DNA from: Rhodobacter sp. SGA-6-6
Lineage (GTDB): Bacteria > Pseudomonadota > Alphaproteobacteria > Rhodobacterales > Rhodobacteraceae
Direction of reading: 5' to 3'
Assembly (NCBI RefSeq): GCF_011043545.1
Contig: NZ_JAAKGP010000013.1
Location: forward strand, 27,466-91,465
DNA length: 64,000 nucleotides
Shown here: piece after piece, positions 53,969-61,810 of the stretch
How the letters are laid out: each line of letters begins with the position of its first letter
How positions within the stretch are numbered: the stretch's first letter is position 1
The notes under the pieces: generated by a model
The model's input: the letters and a program-made list of their open reading frames with translations, nothing else
Databases searched by the model: none
Told to the model about the DNA's origin: nothing
Program-made: the position numbers and the translations under genes

Positions 53969-55152
53969 GATATGCAGGCGTTCCCGACCGGCTGGCGGGC
54001 CTCGGCTCGGCCAAGTGGGAGGTGCATCTGCGCGCCCGGGCCGCCAAGGCCGAGGGCCGCGAGGTGATCGAGCTGACCATCGGCGAGCCCGACGTGCCGA
54101 CGCCGCCGGAGCTGATCGAGGAGGCGCACCGCGCCATGCTGGCCGGCCGCACCGGCTATTCCAACGGCCAGGGCGAGCCGCTGCTGCTCGCCGCGCTGGC
54201 CCGCCGCTACTCGGCCCGCCGCGGCCGCACCATCGGTGCCGATCAGGTGACCTGCCTGCCCGGCACCCAGACCTGCCTCTACGCCACCTTCCGCACCCTG
54301 CTGGAGCCGGGCGACGAGGTGCTGGTCGGCGACCCGATGTATGCCACCTACGAGGGGCTGATCGCCCAGACCGGCGCCACGATGGTGCCGGTGCCGCTGC
54401 GGGCCGAGCGCGGCTTCCGCATCGACCCGGCGGATGTGGAGGCGCGGATCACCCCGCGCAGCCGCGTTCTGTTCCTGAACAGCCCGCACAACCCCACCGG
54501 CGCCGTGCTGCGGCGCGAGGACATCGCGGCCCTGGGCGAGGTCGCCCGCAAGCACGACCTGTGGATCGTCGCCGACGAGGTCTACGAGGACCTGGTCTTC
54601 CCCGGCGTCCCCTTCGCCTCGCCGCTGGACCTGCCGGAACTGGCCGAGAGGACCGTGGTCGCCTCCTCGATCTCGAAATCCCATTCGGCGCCCGGCTTCC
54701 GCTCCGGCTGGGTGGTCGGCCCGGCGGAGTTCGCCGAACGGCTGCTGCCCCTGTCCGAGACCATGCTGTTCGGCAGCCAGCCCTTCATCGCCGACATGAC
54801 CGCGATGGCGGTCTCCGGCCCGCCGACCGTCGCACAAGGCATGGCGGAACGCTTCGCCGCCCGCGCCGCGATGGTGCAGCGGGCGCTGGACGGCGTGGCC
54901 GGGCTGCGGGTCCACCGGCCCGAGGCGGGGATGTTCGCGCTGGTCGACGTGCGGGCGACCGGGCTCTCCGGCCGCGACTTCGCGCTGTCGCTGCTGGCGG
55001 AGCGCGAGGTGGCGGTGATGCCGGGCGAAAGCTTCGGCGAAGGCCTGCGCGGCTGGATCAGGCTGTCGCTGACGGTGGAGGACGGGCTGATCGCCCGGGC
55101 AATGGAACGGATCGCCGCCCATGCGGCACGGCTGCGGGAGAATGCGGCATGA
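53965..55152 (+). CDS. Class I/II PLP aminotransferase, candidate arginine:pyruvate transaminase
   Basis: A 395-aa fold-type I aminotransferase. The PLP lysine is Lys238 in SSISKSHSAPGFRSGW. Asn176 (NSPHNPTGA), Asp204 and Tyr207 (IVADEVYED) bind the cofactor, and Arg246 binds its phosphate; the typical substrate-binding Arg is near the C-terminus. It is coupled at its 3' end to the ThDP decarboxylase gene (ATGA). That pair is arranged like aruH-aruI in the arginine transaminase pathway of Pseudomonas, where AruH transfers the amino group of L-arginine to pyruvate. Function is therefore inferred from the partnership. Other aminotransferase substrates are possible. Confidence 0.8.
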   Translation: MRYAGVPDRLAGLGSAKWEVHLRARAAKAEGREVIELTIGEPDVPTPPELIEEAHRAMLAGRTGYSNGQGEPLLLAALARRYSARRGRTIGADQVTCLPGTQTCLYATFRTLLEPGDEVLVGDPMYATYEGLIAQTGATMVPVPLRAERGFRIDPADVEARITPRSRVLFLNSPHNPTGAVLRREDIAALGEVARKHDLWIVADEVYEDLVFPGVPFASPLDLPELAERTVVASSISKSHSAPGFRSGWVVGPAEFAERLLPLSETMLFGSQPFIADMTAMAVSGPPTVAQGMAERFAARAAMVQRALDGVAGLRVHRPEAGMFALVDVRATGLSGRDFALSLLAEREVAVMPGESFGEGLRGWIRLSLTVEDGLIARAMERIAAHAARLRENAA

Positions 55153-56720
55153 CAACGGTCGGGGAACGGCTGGTCGAGGGGCTGGCGGCGCGCGGGGTCG
55201 AAGTGGTCTTCGGCATCCCCGGGGTCCATACCATCGAGCTTTATCGCGGCCTCGCCTCCGGCGCGATCCGCCATGTCACCCCCCGCCACGAACAGGGCGC
55301 GGGCTTCATGGCCGACGGCTATGCAAGGGTCAGCGGCAAGCCCGGGGTGGCCTTCGTGATCACCGGACCGGGCGTCACCAACACCCTGACCGCGATGGCG
55401 CAGGCCAAGGCGGATTCGGTGCCGATGCTGGTGATCTCGGGGGTGAACCGCCGGGCCTCGCTGGGGCTCGGGCTCGGGATGCTGCACGAACTGCCGGATC
55501 AGGCCGCCATGGTGCGGGCGCTCTGCCCCACCGAGCGGCTGGACGATCCGGCGGACCTGGGGCCGATGCTGGACCGCGCCTTCGCGGCGATGCTGGGCGG
55601 GCGGCCGGGACCGGCGCATATCGAGATCCCGACCGACGTGATGGGCCTGCCCTGCCCGGCACTGGAGGCCCCCGCCGTCCTGCCGCAGCCGCCGGAAGCC
55701 GCGCCGCAGGCGCTGGAGGAGGCCGCTTCCCTGCTGGACGCTGCACAGCGCCCGGTGATCCTGATCGGCGGCGGCTGCCGCCGCGCCGGGGCGCAGGTGC
55801 AGGCGCTGGCCGAGGCGCTGGATGCGCCGGTGGTCCAGACCACCAACGCCCGCGGCATCATGCACGGCCATACGCTGACCGTCGCCGCCTCGGCCAGCCT
55901 CGCCGCCACCCGGGCGCTGATCCGCGAGGCGGATGCCGTCCTCGCCCTCGGCACCGAGCTGGGGCCGACCGACTACGACGCCTATGTCAACGGCCAGCTG
56001 CCCGACCTGTCGGGGATGATCCGGGTGGACCTCTGCGCCGACCAGCTGGCCCGCCACAAGGCGCGGCTGGCGCTGCGGGCGGAAGCCGGGGCCTTCGCCG
56101 CCGCCCTGCTGCCCCGCCTTACGCCCCGGAAGGGCGATGGCGCGGCGCGGGCAGAGGCCGCAAGCCGCGCGGCACGGGCGGAACTCGCCGACCTGCATCC
56201 GGCGATGCCGGACCAGCTGGCGATGGTCGAGGCGATCCGCGACGCCCTTCCCGGCGGGCTGATCGTCGGCGACAGCACCCAGCCGGTCTATGCCGCCAAC
56301 CTCTGCTACGACCACGACCGCCCCGGCGGCTGGTTCAACGCCGCCACCGGCTACGGCGCGCTCGGCTTCGGCCCCGGCGCGGCCATCGGCGCGGCGGTGG
56401 CGTCAGGCGCCCATGTCACCTGCCTGATCGGCGATGGCGGCCTGGGCTTCGATCCCGCGGAACTGCGGGTGGCGGTGGACGAGGCCCTGCCGGTCACCTT
56501 CCTTGTGTGGAACAACGCCGCCTTCCGCGAGATCGCCGAGGCGATGATCGCCGCCCAGACCAAGGTGATCGGCTGCAGCCCCAGCCCCTTCGACATGGGC
56601 CATTTCGCCGCCGCCTGCAGCCTGCCCTTCGCCCGCGTCCCGCAGGAGCCGGAGGCGCTGAAGGCCGCCCTACGCGCGCCGATGCAAGGTCCGCGGCTGA
56701 TCGAGGTTCAGGCGCGCTGA
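55149..56720 (+). CDS. ThDP-dependent decarboxylase, candidate 2-ketoarginine decarboxylase (AruI-like)
   Basis: A 523-aa enzyme of the acetolactate synthase/pyruvate decarboxylase family. The catalytic Glu48 lies in PRHEQGAGFMADGYAR, and the ThDP-Mg site is GDGGLGFDPAELRVAV to VWNNAAFREI. The central FAD-like domain is kept (TTNARGIMHGH). It follows the aminotransferase with an ATGA overlap. This matches AruI, which decarboxylates 5-guanidino-2-oxopentanoate to 4-guanidinobutanal. Acetolactate synthase is a less likely alternative because no small subunit is present. Its 3' end overlaps the convergent MFS gene by 13 bp. Confidence 0.82.
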   Translation: MTTVGERLVEGLAARGVEVVFGIPGVHTIELYRGLASGAIRHVTPRHEQGAGFMADGYARVSGKPGVAFVITGPGVTNTLTAMAQAKADSVPMLVISGVNRRASLGLGLGMLHELPDQAAMVRALCPTERLDDPADLGPMLDRAFAAMLGGRPGPAHIEIPTDVMGLPCPALEAPAVLPQPPEAAPQALEEAASLLDAAQRPVILIGGGCRRAGAQVQALAEALDAPVVQTTNARGIMHGHTLTVAASASLAATRALIREADAVLALGTELGPTDYDAYVNGQLPDLSGMIRVDLCADQLARHKARLALRAEAGAFAAALLPRLTPRKGDGAARAEAASRAARAELADLHPAMPDQLAMVEAIRDALPGGLIVGDSTQPVYAANLCYDHDRPGGWFNAATGYGALGFGPGAAIGAAVASGAHVTCLIGDGGLGFDPAELRVAVDEALPVTFLVWNNAAFREIAEAMIAAQTKVIGCSPSPFDMGHFAAACSLPFARVPQEPEALKAALRAPMQGPRLIEVQAR

Positions 56721-57877
56721 GCCTGCGGCCGCCGCCCCGCCGCGGCGGCCATCATCGGCGCCAGCACCAGGATCGCCATCAGCAGCACCGCGGCGAAGAC
56801 GAAGGCGGACCGCAGCCCGAAGGCCCCGGCGATGAAGCCCAGCATCGGCGGGCCGAAGAAATAGCCGAAGTAGCCCAGCAGGGTGGCCCGCGCCACCGCC
56901 CGGGCCCGCGCCTCGTCGGGGCCGAGCCGGCCGACCAGCGAGAAGGCGGTGGGCGAGATCACCGAGGCCCCCACTCCCATGACGACGAAGCCGGCATAGG
57001 CCATGGCCGGCGACTGGGCCAGCGCCGCGATCAGCGCCCCCGCGGCGGCGACCAGCGCGCCACCCTTCAGCAGCCGGAACGGCCCGACCCGGCCGGCCAG
57101 CCCCTGCCCCGCCAGCCGGGCGAAGCCCATGGTCAGCGCGATCGCGGCCGGTCCCATCGAACCCTGCTCGGGACTGCCGCCCAAGGTCTTCTCGATATGC
57201 AGCGCCGACCAGTTCTCGGCGGCGTTCTCGGTCAGGAAGGCCACCAGCACCATCGCCCCGCCGATCAGCGGCACCAGCCCGAGTCCACCGCCCGACCCGT
57301 CCGCCGGCGCCCGCAGCCCGTCGATCCGCCCATCCCGCTCGACGGTCAGCAGCGCCATGGCCAGCGCCGCACCGGCGACGACGCCCATCACCAGCCCCGG
57401 CGGCCAGGCCATGCCGCGCATCGCCCCGGTGGCGACGGCCGCCCCGGCATAGCCGAAGGAATAGGCGGCGTGGGACAGGTTCATCAGATGCAGCCCGCGC
57501 TCATGCTCGATCTGCACGGTGCGGGCGTTCATCAGCACGTCGGTCAGCCCGGTGGCCGCCCCGCAGCAGACCATCGCCAGCGGGAACAGCACCACCGAGG
57601 CCGCCTGCCCCGGCAGCAGGAAGGCCAGCGCCATCAGGCAGGTGGCGACCGGCAGCGCCACCCGGCCGAGCCGGGCGCCGATGCGCGGCGCCAGCAGCAT
57701 GGCGGTGACGCCGGCGATGGGTGTGAACAGGATCAGCAGACCCAGCTGCGCCTCGTCCACGCCCAGCATGGATTTCAGGTCGGGCAGCACGGCGGCGAAG
57801 CTGCCCCAGACCATGCCCATGGCGGCAAAAGCCGCAACCGCGGGGCGCGCGGCCCGAAGGGGGAAAGGCAGGGACAT
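56708..57877 (-). CDS. MFS transporter
   Basis: A 389-aa protein with 12 predicted helices. The first is RAARPAVAAFAAMGMVWGSFAA, and the loop between helices 2 and 3 reads APRIGARLGRVALP. It lacks long hydrophilic insertions and looks like a small-solute exporter of the YbjJ-type family. It is encoded convergent with the decarboxylase gene and overlaps it by 13 bp. It may be unrelated to the arginine module. Confidence 0.85.
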   Translation of the reverse strand: MSLPFPLRAARPAVAAFAAMGMVWGSFAAVLPDLKSMLGVDEAQLGLLILFTPIAGVTAMLLAPRIGARLGRVALPVATCLMALAFLLPGQAASVVLFPLAMVCCGAATGLTDVLMNARTVQIEHERGLHLMNLSHAAYSFGYAGAAVATGAMRGMAWPPGLVMGVVAGAALAMALLTVERDGRIDGLRAPADGSGGGLGLVPLIGGAMVLVAFLTENAAENWSALHIEKTLGGSPEQGSMGPAAIALTMGFARLAGQGLAGRVGPFRLLKGGALVAAAGALIAALAQSPAMAYAGFVVMGVGASVISPTAFSLVGRLGPDEARARAVARATLLGYFGYFFGPPMLGFIAGAFGLRSAFVFAAVLLMAILVLAPMMAAAAGRRPQAQRA

Positions 57878-57999
57878 GGGAAACTCCGTTCGCCCCCCTG
57901 CCTAGCCCGCCGCCCCCGACTTCGTCCATCCCGCCCGCGACATCCCCCGTCGCCGGAGCGGCGCTTTCCCGGCCGGTCTCCGGCTCCACCCGGCAAATG

Positions 58000-58165
58000 C
58001 CTCCGGCGGGGATATTTGGAGCAGGTGAAATCAGGAAGACCTCCTCTTCCCATTCACCTGCTGATAAATATCCTCAGGGGTATGCCAGCGGTTTCGCCAT
58101 CGGTTCGAGAAACCGATGGCATGGGGGGCAGAATGCCCCCATCGGCCGACAGCAGCCGCGAGGAA
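58000..58165 (-). repeat. Mosaic palindromic repeat, family 2 copy 3 (inverted)
   Basis: The main palindrome has arms GGATATTTGGAGCAGGTGAA (58010-58029) and TTCACCTGCTGATAAATATC (from 58053). An extra hairpin GCCATCGGTT/AACCGATGGC (58096-58105 with 58111-58120) and the block GGGGGCAGAATGCCCCCATC follow; the latter matches the 5' block of copy 1 in inverse order. A fragment resembling family 1 (GGTCTCCGGCTCCACCCGG) is at about 57976-57992. The gap 57878-58317 holds no gene; besides these elements only the rplY leader is present. Confidence 0.8.
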
Positions 58166-58317
58166 CCTCCGCCAGCCGCAACGACAAGGCTTGCGGCTTG
58201 CCCCCGCGCCATTGCTTCCCGCCGATTCCCTCTTTCCCCCGCGGCCGATCCCCGCTATAGGCCCCCGGTCGCGCCATGCACCCTTGGAGGATGGCGGACG
58301 TATACAGGAGAATGACT

Positions 58318-58923
58318 ATGGCTCGCGAGATCCCCGATCTTCAGGCCGTGGTGCGGACGGGGACAGGCAAGGGGGCCGCCCGTCAAGCCCGCAGAGAGGG
58401 CTACGTACCCGGCATCGTCTATGGCGACGGCAAGGAGCCGGTCGCCATCAACCTGAACTACCACTACCTTCTGAAGCGGCTGAAACAGGGCCGGTTCCTG
58501 CAGACGCTCTTCAACCTCAAGGTCGAGGGCCAGCCGGACCAGCATGTCATCTGCCGCGGCGTCCAGCGCGACGTGGTGAAGGACCTGCCGACCCACGTCG
58601 ACTTCATGCGCATCCACGACGAATCGCGCATCAACCTCTTCATCCACGTCGACTTCGTGAATGCCGACAAGGCCCCGGGCCTGAAGCGCGGCGGCACGCT
58701 GACGGTGATCCGTCACGAGGTGGAGCTGGAAGTGCAGGCGGGCGACATCCCGGACCACATCACCGTGGACCTGGAAGGCCGCCAGATCGGCGACGTGATC
58801 CACATCGAGGACATCGCCCTGCCGAAGGGCGCGAAGCCGACCGTGGCGCGCAACTTCGCGGTGGCGAACATCGCGGCGCCCTCGGGCCTTGCCGCCTCGA
58901 CGGAAGAGGAAGCCGAGGCCTGA
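58318..58923 (+). CDS. rplY: Ribosomal protein bL25 (general stress protein Ctc type)
   Basis: A 201-aa protein of the long bL25 form. The N-terminal 5S rRNA-binding domain ([40 protein letters not shown]) is followed by the Ctc C-terminal domain ([20 protein letters not shown]). It binds 5S rRNA in the large ribosomal subunit. I place the start at the ATG at 58318, 7 nt after AGGAG; the ATG at 58312 is too close to it. The usual partner pth comes 875 bp later, split by an inverted gene. An intrinsic terminator follows. Confidence 0.97.
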   Translation: MAREIPDLQAVVRTGTGKGAARQARREGYVPGIVYGDGKEPVAINLNYHYLLKRLKQGRFLQTLFNLKVEGQPDQHVICRGVQRDVVKDLPTHVDFMRIHDESRINLFIHVDFVNADKAPGLKRGGTLTVIRHEVELEVQAGDIPDHITVDLEGRQIGDVIHIEDIALPKGAKPTVARNFAVANIAAPSGLAASTEEEAEA

Positions 58924-58948
58924 GCCTTCGCTTCCAGGATTGCGGAAC

Positions 58949-58974
58949 CGGGGGGCCGTCGCGCCCCCCGTTTT
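58949..58974 (+). terminator. Intrinsic terminator of rplY
   Basis: CGGGGGGC (58949-58956) pairs with GCCCCCCG (58963-58970), and TTTT follows at 58971-58974. It is the best rho-independent terminator in the window. Its T-tract overlaps the stop codon of the convergent methyltransferase gene. Confidence 0.8.
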
Positions 58975-59648
58975 CATGTCCGGTCCCGCCCGAAGACCAC
59001 CGTGGCCCCGCGCGAGCCTTCCGCCAGGTAGGCGAAGCCCTGCGCCGACAGCGCGTCGAACAGGTGCCGCGTCCCCTCGGGGCCGTAGACCGCCGGGTGG
59101 ATCTCCGCCACCACCAGCCGCACCCCCCGCAGCGGCTGCGCCAGCACCTCCAGTTCCGCCCCCTCGATGTCGCAGGACAGCACCGTCGGCCGGGCCTCCG
59201 CCAGCAGCGGGCCGATCGGCAGGGCGGGAACGCGCAGGATGCGGGCGTTGGCCGGCCAGTCCTGCGCGCCCTTCACCGCCGAGGCCCAGAAGGCCGGGCG
59301 CTGGCCGAACTCCACCTCTCCCGCTGTCCCCGCCGTCACCGCCCCCTGCAACAGGCGGACGCCGGGAAAGCCGTTGGCCGCCAGGTTGGCGCGGGCCAGC
59401 GCGGCGGTCTCCGGCCCCGCCTCCACCCCGGTCACCGCCGCTTCACCCACCACCCTGGCGGCCAGAGCGCAGAGAAAGCCGATCCCGGCACCGAGGTCGA
59501 GGAAGCGGTCGCCGGGCCGCAGGTGGCGCAGGATCGCATCGGCCTCCTGCCCCTCGTAGCGGCCCGAGGCCAGCGCCTGCTCCAGCCCGCCGCGCAGGGC
59601 GGTGTCGGGCAGCGTCAGGGTCAGGCCGCGCAGGGCAAAGTCGGGCAT
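58974..59648 (-). CDS. FkbM-family methyltransferase
   Basis: A 224-aa SAM-dependent methyltransferase. Motif I is FLDLGAGIGFLCALAARVVG. The FkbM signature region is TVLSCDIEGAELEVLAQPLRGVRLV. FkbM proteins methylate hydroxyl groups of sugars and lipids or form small modifying enzymes. It has no genes of glycan synthesis nearby. It lies on the opposite strand between rplY and pth, which are usually adjacent in this group, so it is probably an inserted gene. The start is weakly supported (no strong ribosome binding site). Confidence 0.85.
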   Translation of the reverse strand: MPDFALRGLTLTLPDTALRGGLEQALASGRYEGQEADAILRHLRPGDRFLDLGAGIGFLCALAARVVGEAAVTGVEAGPETAALARANLAANGFPGVRLLQGAVTAGTAGEVEFGQRPAFWASAVKGAQDWPANARILRVPALPIGPLLAEARPTVLSCDIEGAELEVLAQPLRGVRLVVAEIHPAVYGPEGTRHLFDALSAQGFAYLAEGSRGATVVFGRDRT

Positions 59649-59703
59649 CGGGCACCGCGTGGTTGAGAAGGGGCGGCATCGCCGCTATATGCCGGAGGCT
59701 AGA

Positions 59704-59747
59704 GCCTGTCCGGCAAAAGTGGAATCCGGTTTTGCCGAAAAACAGGC
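59704..59747. repeat. Alphaproteobacterial-type palindromic repeat upstream of pth
   Basis: An outer arm GCCTGT (59704-59709) pairs with ACAGGC (59742-59747), and an inner GGCAAAA (59712-59718) pairs with TTTTGCC (59730-59736). The layout AAAAGTGGAATCCGGTTTT resembles the dispersed palindromes common in Rhizobiales genomes. It ends about 50 bp before pth and may shape the pth leader. Confidence 0.7.
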
Positions 59748-59798
59748 GACCATGACAGGCAAGGGGCGCGGCGGCGTCCAGCAGCGGTGGAGCGGCCG

Positions 59799-60473
59799 GT
59801 GAAACTCTGGGTCGGCCTGGGCAATCCGGGCGCGAAATATGCCGGCAACCGGCACAACATCGGCTTCATGGCCGTGGACCGGATCGCCGCCGACCACGGC
59901 TTCGGCCCGTGGAGGCGCGCCTTCCAGGGGCTGGTCGCCGAGGGAAGGCTGGGCGCGGAGAAGATCGTGCTCCTGAAGCCCGAGACCTTCATGAACCTCT
60001 CCGGCCAGTCGGTGCGGGCGGCGGCGGATTTCTATAAGCTGGCGCCGGAAGAGATCACCGTCTTCCACGACGAGCTGGACCTCGCCCCCGGCAAGTGCCG
60101 GCTGAAGCAGGGCGGCGGCCATGCCGGGCACAACGGCCTGCGCTCGATCCATGCGCATCTCGGCGACGGCTACGGCCGGGTCCGGCTGGGGATCGGCCAT
60201 CCCGGCCACAAGGATGCGGTGTCGCATTACGTGCTGCACGATTTCGCCAAGGCCGAGGCGGACGGACTGGACGACCTCCTGCGCGGGATTTCCGACGGGG
60301 CGGCGGCGCTGGCTGCGGGCGACGGCCCCCGTTTCCTGAACGCGGTCTCGCTGCGGGTGGCGCCGCCGCGGTCCTCCACCACGGCGGAGAAGCCGGTGAA
60401 GGAAGCCGCCAAGGCGGCCCCGGAGGAAGATGCCCGCAGCCCGATGCAGAAGCTGCTGGATCGGTTCCGGTAG
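59799..60473 (+). CDS. pth: Peptidyl-tRNA hydrolase
   Basis: A 224-aa enzyme that releases tRNA from stalled peptidyl-tRNA. It begins [20 protein letters not shown]; the family motifs are GNPGAKY with Asn10-type residue, RHNIGF with the catalytic His, and [10 protein letters not shown] with the Asp. The extended Lys/Ala-rich tail ([20 protein letters not shown]) is usual in this group. The start is set at the GTG at 59799 with GGAG 6 nt before; an in-frame GTG at 59787 would add four residues. Confidence 0.95.
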   Translation: MKLWVGLGNPGAKYAGNRHNIGFMAVDRIAADHGFGPWRRAFQGLVAEGRLGAEKIVLLKPETFMNLSGQSVRAAADFYKLAPEEITVFHDELDLAPGKCRLKQGGGHAGHNGLRSIHAHLGDGYGRVRLGIGHPGHKDAVSHYVLHDFAKAEADGLDDLLRGISDGAAALAAGDGPRFLNAVSLRVAPPRSSTTAEKPVKEAAKAAPEEDARSPMQKLLDRFR

Positions 60474-60506
60474 GCGGAGAGCCATCGCCGCGGGTTGGGA
60501 CGGAGC

Positions 60507-60527
60507 GGCGGGGTGAACCCGCCCTAC
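60507..60527 (-). repeat. GTAGGGCGGG repeat (family 3), copy after pth
   Basis: GGCGGGGTGAACCCGCCCTAC is the inverse of the 43067 and 24027 units with one base missing. It lies 33 bp after the pth stop and could act as a weak terminator. Confidence 0.7.
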
Positions 60528-60607
60528 GGGTTTCCTTCCGGCCGGGTAGGAGCAGGCGACGGGAACGGCTGAGGCGAGGGATTGCCGAACCGCCTACAGA
60601 CAGCCCC

Positions 60608-61219
60608 TCACGCCCGATACCGCGCCAGGAACAGCTCCACCGCCCCCTCGACCGTGCGCTGCACGTCCTCGGGCGTGATTTCGTCGGCCAGGCCGAAGAT
60701 CAGCTTCTCGTGGATATGCGCCTTGCACAGCTGGGCGAACTGGTCCGCCGCCAGGTCGATGTCCTCGACCCGGAGCATCCCCTTGTCGACCATGTGGCGC
60801 AGGTGGTGGACCAGCTTGTCGTGGATCAGGCCGGGGCCGTTCCTGTAGAAGGCCCGGCCGATCTCGGGGAAGCGGCTGGCCTCAGCCACCACCAGCCGGA
60901 ACATGTTGCGGCCGAAGTCCGACATCAGGAAACCGGCGATGCGGGTGGCGGCGAAGGTCAGCATCTCCTCGACCGAAGCCGAATAGTCCAGCGCGGCCTC
61001 GGCCTCCTCGGCCTGGCGGCGGCATTCGGCGTTGCAGATCTCGGTGAACAGCAGCCGCTTGTCGGGGAAATAGCTGTAGAGCGTGGCCTTCGACACCCCC
61101 GCCTCGCGGGCGATGTCGTCGACCGAGGCGCCGTCGAAGCCGTCGCGCAGGAAGATGCGGCGGGCGCCGTCCAGCACCTGGTCGTATTTGCGCCCCTTGC
61201 GGATCTCGCCGTCTTGCAT
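60608..61219 (-). CDS. TetR family regulator (AcrR-like)
   Basis: A 203-aa repressor. The N-terminal helix-turn-helix (ASVDDIAREAGVSKATLYSYFPDKRLLFTEIC) is canonical. The C-terminal helices (FGRNMFRLVVAEASRFPEIG and DLAADQFAQLCKAHIHEKL) match the AefR/TetR_C_7-like class that controls efflux pumps. I start it at the ATG at 61219; a GTG at 61285 in the same frame would overlap the preceding small gene by a few bases. Two operator-like palindromes lie in the promoter of the small gene upstream, so the pair is likely autoregulated. Confidence 0.88.
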   Translation of the reverse strand: MQDGEIRKGRKYDQVLDGARRIFLRDGFDGASVDDIAREAGVSKATLYSYFPDKRLLFTEICNAECRRQAEEAEAALDYSASVEEMLTFAATRIAGFLMSDFGRNMFRLVVAEASRFPEIGRAFYRNGPGLIHDKLVHHLRHMVDKGMLRVEDIDLAADQFAQLCKAHIHEKLIFGLADEITPEDVQRTVEGAVELFLARYRA

Positions 61220-61281
61220 CTGCCCTGCGGCCTCCTCGTCCGACCATAGATCAGCCGGGGAAGCCGGGGCAAGCGGCGGGG

Positions 61282-61440
61282 TCACTTGGTGCAGGCGGCC
61301 GTCGGCGCGCAGTCCTTGGTCGAGGCGGTGACGCCGTCCTCGGGCCAGGTCAGCGTGGGCAGCATGGTGTCCAGCGACAGAGCCATCGCAGGGGCGGCCA
61401 GCAGCAGGGCGGCGAGAGAGGCAATCAGGGTCTTCTTCAT
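61282..61440 (-). CDS. 52-aa secreted peptide upstream of TetR
   Basis: A small protein with a strong signal peptide (MKKTLIASLAALLLAAPAMA, AxA cleavage), leaving a mature peptide of about 32 residues with two cysteines (DCAPTAACTK). An AGGAG site lies before the ATG at 61440. It is the first gene downstream of the operator-rich promoter and is likely co-transcribed with tetR. No family is recognised. Its placement in the position normally held by an efflux pump is unusual. Confidence 0.65.
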   Translation of the reverse strand: MKKTLIASLAALLLAAPAMALSLDTMLPTLTWPEDGVTASTKDCAPTAACTK

Positions 61441-61450
61441 GGCGGTCTCC

Positions 61451-61504
61451 TGAACCGTTCGGTTTAGTATCGCCATAAATGAACTGAACCGTTCAGTTTG
61501 TCAA
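61451..61504 (-). promoter_or_regulatory. Promoter with two TetR-type operators
   Basis: On the minus strand a -35 TTGACA lies at 61499-61504, followed by a near-palindrome AACTGAACGGTTCAGTT (61482-61498), which fills the 17-bp spacer before a -10 like CATTTA. A second, related site, CTAAACCGAACGGTTCA (61451-61467), covers the region near the start of transcription. The arrangement is typical of TetR self-repression of the small gene and tetR. Confidence 0.75.
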
Positions 61505-61565
61505 CTGAGTCATTTCGCCCTGCCGCATTCCGATGGATCGACATATGGCGCCGGGAAGCTCCCGT

Positions 61566-61741
61566 CCGGGCGGGCGGTTGCACCCGGAGACAGTGGCAGC
61601 CCTGAACCCCGAGAGGCCAGCGCCCGCCCCGGCGGGCGAGAAGCGCCTGGCCCAAGGGCGGGGCGGGCGCTGGCCGGGACTTATGGTCCCGGCCGGGACA
61701 AGGGAAACCGTTGCGCGATGGCGAAGGCGATGGCCTTCGCC
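61566..61741 (+). repeat. Structured multi-hairpin repeat, family 1 copy C
   Basis: This fills most of the 370-bp gap before the peptidase gene. It has a 16-bp perfect stem (61615-61630 with 61660-61675) around a GGCGGGCGAGAAGCGCC hairpin, a second hairpin GGCCGGGAC (61672-61680) with GTCCCGGCC (61686-61694), and the last GGCGAAGGC/GCCTTCGCC hairpin. The 5' hairpin of copies A and B is missing. The ATG near 61718 opens a frame (MAKAMAFAKTFGLV) that continues in frame into the peptidase gene. Confidence 0.85.
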
Positions 61742-61810
61742 AAGACCTTCGGGTTAGTAAAAGCCGAACGTCTCCCGCCTTTCCCAAGCGAAAGCAGCAA
61801 GGACCCGCCC

